NCBI GenBank assembly: GCA_013824905.1
Contig: PNOO01000022.1
Coordinates: 1-18,165 of the forward strand
Direction: 5' to 3'
Source: Syntrophus sp. (in: bacteria)
GTDB lineage: Bacteria; Desulfobacterota; Syntrophia; Syntrophales; UBA5619
Length of the DNA stretch: 18,165 nt
Shown here: one piece after another, positions 15,174 through 18,165 of the stretch
How the letters are laid out: each line of letters begins with the position of its first letter
Position numbering within the stretch: position 1 is the first letter of the stretch
Notes under the pieces: generated by a model
The model's input: the letters and a program-made list of their open reading frames with translations, nothing else
Databases searched by the model: none
Told to the model about the DNA's origin: nothing
Position numbers and translations under genes: made by a program

Positions 15174-17798
15174 TCACCCCTGCCCCAGTCTCTGCTTCCA
15201 TATACCGAGACGCCCGATCGCTTCAAGGGGGGTCAGATTCAACAGATCCAGGGCCTTGAGCTCCTCCATGATCGCCTCTTTCTGATCCGTAAAAAGGCTG
15301 AGTTGATCGGCATTTTTCCGGGTCGTCTTTTTCCCCCTGGCAATCTTCGGCATCCCGACCTCGTCGAGTTCACCCTGTTCCATGTTTCGGAGGATTTCCA
15401 TCGCCCGTGCAATCACTTCTCCGGGGACGCCGGCGATCCGCGCCACCTGGATCCCGTAACTCCGGTTCGTTCCCCCCTCCATGATCTTCCTGAGAAAAAT
15501 GATCCTGTCTCCCCACTCCCGGACGGCGATGTTGAAATTCCGCACCCCTTCCTTTGTGACGGCAAGTTCCGTAAGCTCATGATAATGGGTCGCGAAAAGG
15601 GTCCTTGCCCCCAGCGGATCGGCGTCGTGGATATACTCCGCCACCGCCCAGGCAATGCTGAGGCCGTCGAAAGTGCTCGTCCCCCGTCCCACCTCGTCGA
15701 GGATGATCAGGCTCCGCTTCGTGGCGTGCCGGAGGATATTGGCTACTTCGGTCATCTCCACCATGAAGGTGCTCTGACCCCGCGTGAGACTGTCTGCCGC
15801 TCCGATACGGGTGAAGATCCGGTCGACCAAGCCGACCCGGGCCCGGGCGGCGGGGACGAAGCTGCCCATCTGGGCCATCAGGACGATCAGGGCAATCTGC
15901 CGGATGTACGTCGACTTTCCGGCCATGTTGGGACCGGTAATGATAAGAAACCGATTCTTTTCCAGATCAAGGAGCACGTCATTGGGAACGAAGCCCGTTC
16001 CACCGGCCATCCGCTCTACAACCGGATGGCGGCCGTCGGCGATTTCGATGGTCTCCCCCGCATCGACCGTGGGACAGCAGTAGTTGTATCTTTCCGCCAC
16101 CTCGGCCAATGATGCAATCGCGTCAAGATCGGCGATCCGTGACGCCGTCTCCTGTATCCGCCGGATCTCGCGGGCGATTCGGCTCCTGATCTCGATAAAG
16201 AGGTCATATTCCCTTGCCTGGCGCCGCTCCTCGGCATGGAGGACGGTCTCCTCGTACCCTTTGAGTTCCTCATTGATATACCGTTCCGCGTTGACCAGGG
16301 TCTGCTTGCGGATATAGTCCGGAGGGGCCAGGCGGGCGTTCGCCTTCGTGATCTCGAAATAGTACCCGAAGACGCTGTTGAATCCCACTTTCAGAGAGTT
16401 GATCCCTGTCCGTCGGCGTTCCTTCTCCTCCAGGGCGGCGATCCACTGTCGGCCATCCCTCATGATCACGATCAGGCTGTCCAGCTCAGGATCATACCCC
16501 TCCCGGATAATCCCTCCCTCGCGGATCGTAAGCGGCGGGTCAGCAACGATCGCATTTTCGATCAGTTCCCTGAGGTCAGTCAGCGGATCGATCCCGGCAT
16601 GGATCGCCCTCATGAGGGGTGTTTCGCTCTCCCCGAGAAGGGTGAGGATCTCGGGAAGGGCCTGAAGAGACGCCCCAAGCGATGCGAGGTCGCGGCCATT
16701 CGCCAGTCCCACGGCAATTCGGCTGCCCAGGCGCTCCAGGTCATAAACGGTCCGCAGACGGTTACGGAGGGATTCCCTGAGGAGATGCTTCTCGCGGATC
16801 TCTGAAACTGCCGACAACCTCTCCCGGATCAGGATCGCGTCACGGAGCGGGTAGTTGAGCCAGCGGCGGAGCCTGCGCCCTCCCATCGACGTCACTGTCT
16901 GATCGAGGACGTGAAAAAGCGATCCCACCTTTTTGCCCTCGGCAATCGTCGCGAACAATTCGAGATTGCGCTTGGCAATCTCATCCACGATCAGATGGCC
17001 GCCGCTTTCATACCACGTCAGATTGTTGATATGTAGAAGGGCGTCCTTTTGTGTCTCGGCCATATAGGCAAGGACGGCGCCTACTGCCCCTACCGCCGCA
17101 GGGCGTCTATCGACGGCTAGTTCCGCAAGCCTTTCCTGCGGGAAATGTTTTCGGAGGAGAGCGCCGGCCGTCTCCGGAGTGAATCTTTCCGGTGCAAAAC
17201 GTCCGATCCGACAACGCTCCCCATCGCCGGCGATTGCCTGGATAAGTTCCTCGTCGCTGAAGCCTTCTTCTACCAGGAGTTCACGGATTTCCATTCCGGC
17301 TATCTCGGCCAGGAAGAATTCCCGGTCGTCGGCTTCAGTGACAAGGAACTCCCCGGTGGAGATATCGACGCAGGCGAGGCCGAAACGGCCGTTCCGAATG
17401 AACAGGGCCGCAAGAAAGTTATTTTCTTTGGCCTGGAGGTTCTCCGTTTCGAGAACGAGACCCGGGGTCACTACACGCACCACATCCCGTCTGACGACCC
17501 CTTTGGCGAGCTTCGGATCCTCGATCTGTTCGCAGATGGCCACCTTTAATCCCTTTTCAATGAGCTTCGCGATGTAGGAAGAGGCTGCATGATAGGGAAA
17601 GCCGCAGAGGGGGATGGCATCTTTACTGTTCTTGTTTCGAGAGGTGAGGGCGATCTCCAGAATCTTCGAAGCGGTCACGGCATCCTCGAAGAACATCTCG
17701 TAGAAATCGCCCATCCGGAAAAAAAGGATGCAATCCGGGTAGCGTTCCTTCATCTCCGCATACTGACGCATGGCAGGGGTCAGGTCTTTCATTCCCAT
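15174..17798 (-). CDS. mutS: DNA mismatch repair protein MutS
   Basis: MutS recognises mismatched bases and starts mismatch repair. The 874-residue protein carries the mismatch-binding F-x-E motif at Phe32-Tyr33-Glu34 (MGDFYEMF), connector, lever and clamp domains, Walker A GPNMAGKST (622-630) and Walker B LIILDEVGRGTST (697-709). Near the C-terminus QLSLF (832-836) matches the beta-clamp binding pentapeptide. After it comes a helical tail (MEELKALDLLNLTPLEAIGRL) of the dimer/tetramer type. This is therefore a full MutS1, not a MutS2 or a recombination MutS. The ATG at 17798 has AGAAGGG about 6 bases upstream; the ATG two codons later (17792) forms an ATGA overlap with the preceding gene's stop and is an alternative. 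It is upstream of and nearly contiguous with mlaE. Confidence 0.97.
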   Translation of the reverse strand: MGMKDLTPAMRQYAEMKERYPDCILFFRMGDFYEMFFEDAVTASKILEIALTSRNKNSKDAIPLCGFPYHAASSYIAKLIEKGLKVAICEQIEDPKLAKGVVRRDVVRVVTPGLVLETENLQAKENNFLAALFIRNGRFGLACVDISTGEFLVTEADDREFFLAEIAGMEIRELLVEEGFSDEELIQAIAGDGERCRIGRFAPERFTPETAGALLRKHFPQERLAELAVDRRPAAVGAVGAVLAYMAETQKDALLHINNLTWYESGGHLIVDEIAKRNLELFATIAEGKKVGSLFHVLDQTVTSMGGRRLRRWLNYPLRDAILIRERLSAVSEIREKHLLRESLRNRLRTVYDLERLGSRIAVGLANGRDLASLGASLQALPEILTLLGESETPLMRAIHAGIDPLTDLRELIENAIVADPPLTIREGGIIREGYDPELDSLIVIMRDGRQWIAALEEKERRRTGINSLKVGFNSVFGYYFEITKANARLAPPDYIRKQTLVNAERYINEELKGYEETVLHAEERRQAREYDLFIEIRSRIAREIRRIQETASRIADLDAIASLAEVAERYNYCCPTVDAGETIEIADGRHPVVERMAGGTGFVPNDVLLDLEKNRFLIITGPNMAGKSTYIRQIALIVLMAQMGSFVPAARARVGLVDRIFTRIGAADSLTRGQSTFMVEMTEVANILRHATKRSLIILDEVGRGTSTFDGLSIAWAVAEYIHDADPLGARTLFATHYHELTELAVTKEGVRNFNIAVREWGDRIIFLRKIMEGGTNRSYGIQVARIAGVPGEVIARAMEILRNMEQGELDEVGMPKIARGKKTTRKNADQLSLFTDQKEAIMEELKALDLLNLTPLEAIGRLGIWKQRLGQG

Positions 17799-18165
17799 CG
17801 CCCGCCCTTCTTTTGCAGATCGATATAGGAAGACCGCTCCACCCGCCCCCGTCCGCCGACAAAGGCGTTTAACAGCCAGCTCACCGTACCGATGATCAGG
17901 GCGCCCAGGACGGCGGTCCAGAAACCGTGGACGTAAAAACCCGGAATGACCTCGGAAACGATCTTCAACATCAGGGCATTTATCAGAAAGGTAAAAAGGC
18001 CGAGGGTCAGGATGTTGATGGGCAGCGTCAGCAGGATCAGGAGGGGCCTAAGAAAGGCGTTCAGGATGCCGAGCGTCGCCGCCGCCAGGAAAGCAGGGAA
18101 CAGGCCGGTCACATAGATGCCGTCCAAGAGCCAGGAGGCGACAAAGACCGCCGCTGTCAGGATCA
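17789..18165 (-). CDS. Phage-holin-superfamily IV (4-TM) membrane protein, N-terminus cut by window edge
   Basis: The frame is open to the right edge, giving 125 visible codons before the stop at 17789. The sequence is a small membrane protein with about four hydrophobic helices, including AFLAAATLGILNAFLRPLLILLTLPINILTLGLFTFLINALML, the NxxLRPLL...LP.NxxTxGLF pattern typical of the family annotated as mycobacterial 4-TM phage holin (Phage_holin_4_2). The name does not imply a prophage: such proteins are widespread single chromosomal genes of unknown function. The true start lies beyond the window or within the first visible codons; a TTG at 18127 is unlikely because the preceding residues ILTAAVFVASWLL continue a membrane helix. 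The stop overlaps the mutS start region by several bases. Confidence 0.82.
   Translation of the reverse strand, partial: ILTAAVFVASWLLDGIYVTGLFPAFLAAATLGILNAFLRPLLILLTLPINILTLGLFTFLINALMLKIVSEVIPGFYVHGFWTAVLGALIIGTVSWLLNAFVGGRGRVERSSYIDLQKKGGRWE

Noticed and set aside
15132..16112. Long plus-strand open frame inside mutS
   Set aside because: It is antisense to conserved MutS motifs including Walker A and B, has a composition rich in Pro, Arg, Gly and His typical of shadow frames, and shows no family landmark.
17789..18165. Prophage remnant suggested by the holin-like protein
   Set aside because: This family is widespread on chromosomes and the neighbours are housekeeping genes; no integrase, attachment site or phage gene is visible.

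Overview
The window reads as chromosomal DNA of a Gram-negative bacterium, most likely a Desulfobacterota/deltaproteobacterial (Syntrophia-like) lineage. This placement is an inference. It rests on a fairly GC-rich composition, an Mla-type outer-membrane lipid transport operon with a lipoprotein, a class I dihydroorotase downstream of pyrR-pyrB, heterotetrameric glycyl-tRNA synthetase, and a GAF-fused PilB/GspE-like ATPase. Coding density is very high. No rRNA, tRNA, insertion sequence, prophage or CRISPR array was seen.

Left block (1-2288, minus strand): a two-gene cation unit. The first gene encodes a soluble PRC-barrel/MgtE_N/CBS protein that lacks the MgtE membrane channel. The second, downstream, encodes an NRAMP-family transporter cut by the left window edge. 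A head-to-head intergenic region (2289-2551) separates them from the pyrimidine operon. It holds two opposed sigma70-like promoters and a leader RNA that carries a textbook PyrR-binding hairpin followed by an intrinsic terminator.

Middle block (2552-11561, plus strand): pyrR, pyrB, pyrC, recO, glyQ, glyS and a GAF-MshEN-GspE ATPase, all closely spaced. PyrR, when bound to UMP, is expected to bind the leader and favour termination, so the genes for aspartate carbamoyltransferase and dihydroorotase (and perhaps recO downstream) respond to pyrimidine supply. A weak promoter candidate precedes glyQ.

Right block (18165-11607, minus strand, convergent with the middle block): a partial 4-TM phage-holin-superfamily IV protein overlapping mutS, followed by mlaE (with a fused STAS/MlaB-like domain), mlaF, mlaD and an auxiliary lipoprotein. 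Together these last four form an inner-membrane ABC transporter for lipid traffic to or from the outer membrane. Gaps are only a few bases throughout, so mismatch repair and lipid transport appear co-transcribed.

Most of the window is conserved housekeeping DNA. The points most worth a second look are the PyrR attenuator, a missing canonical start codon at mlaF (an in-frame ACG sits at the ideal distance from a strong ribosome binding site), the channel-less MgtE-like protein paired with a variant NRAMP, and the GAF-fused secretion-type ATPase that has no pilus or secretion partners nearby. No clearly new multi-gene system was recognised.
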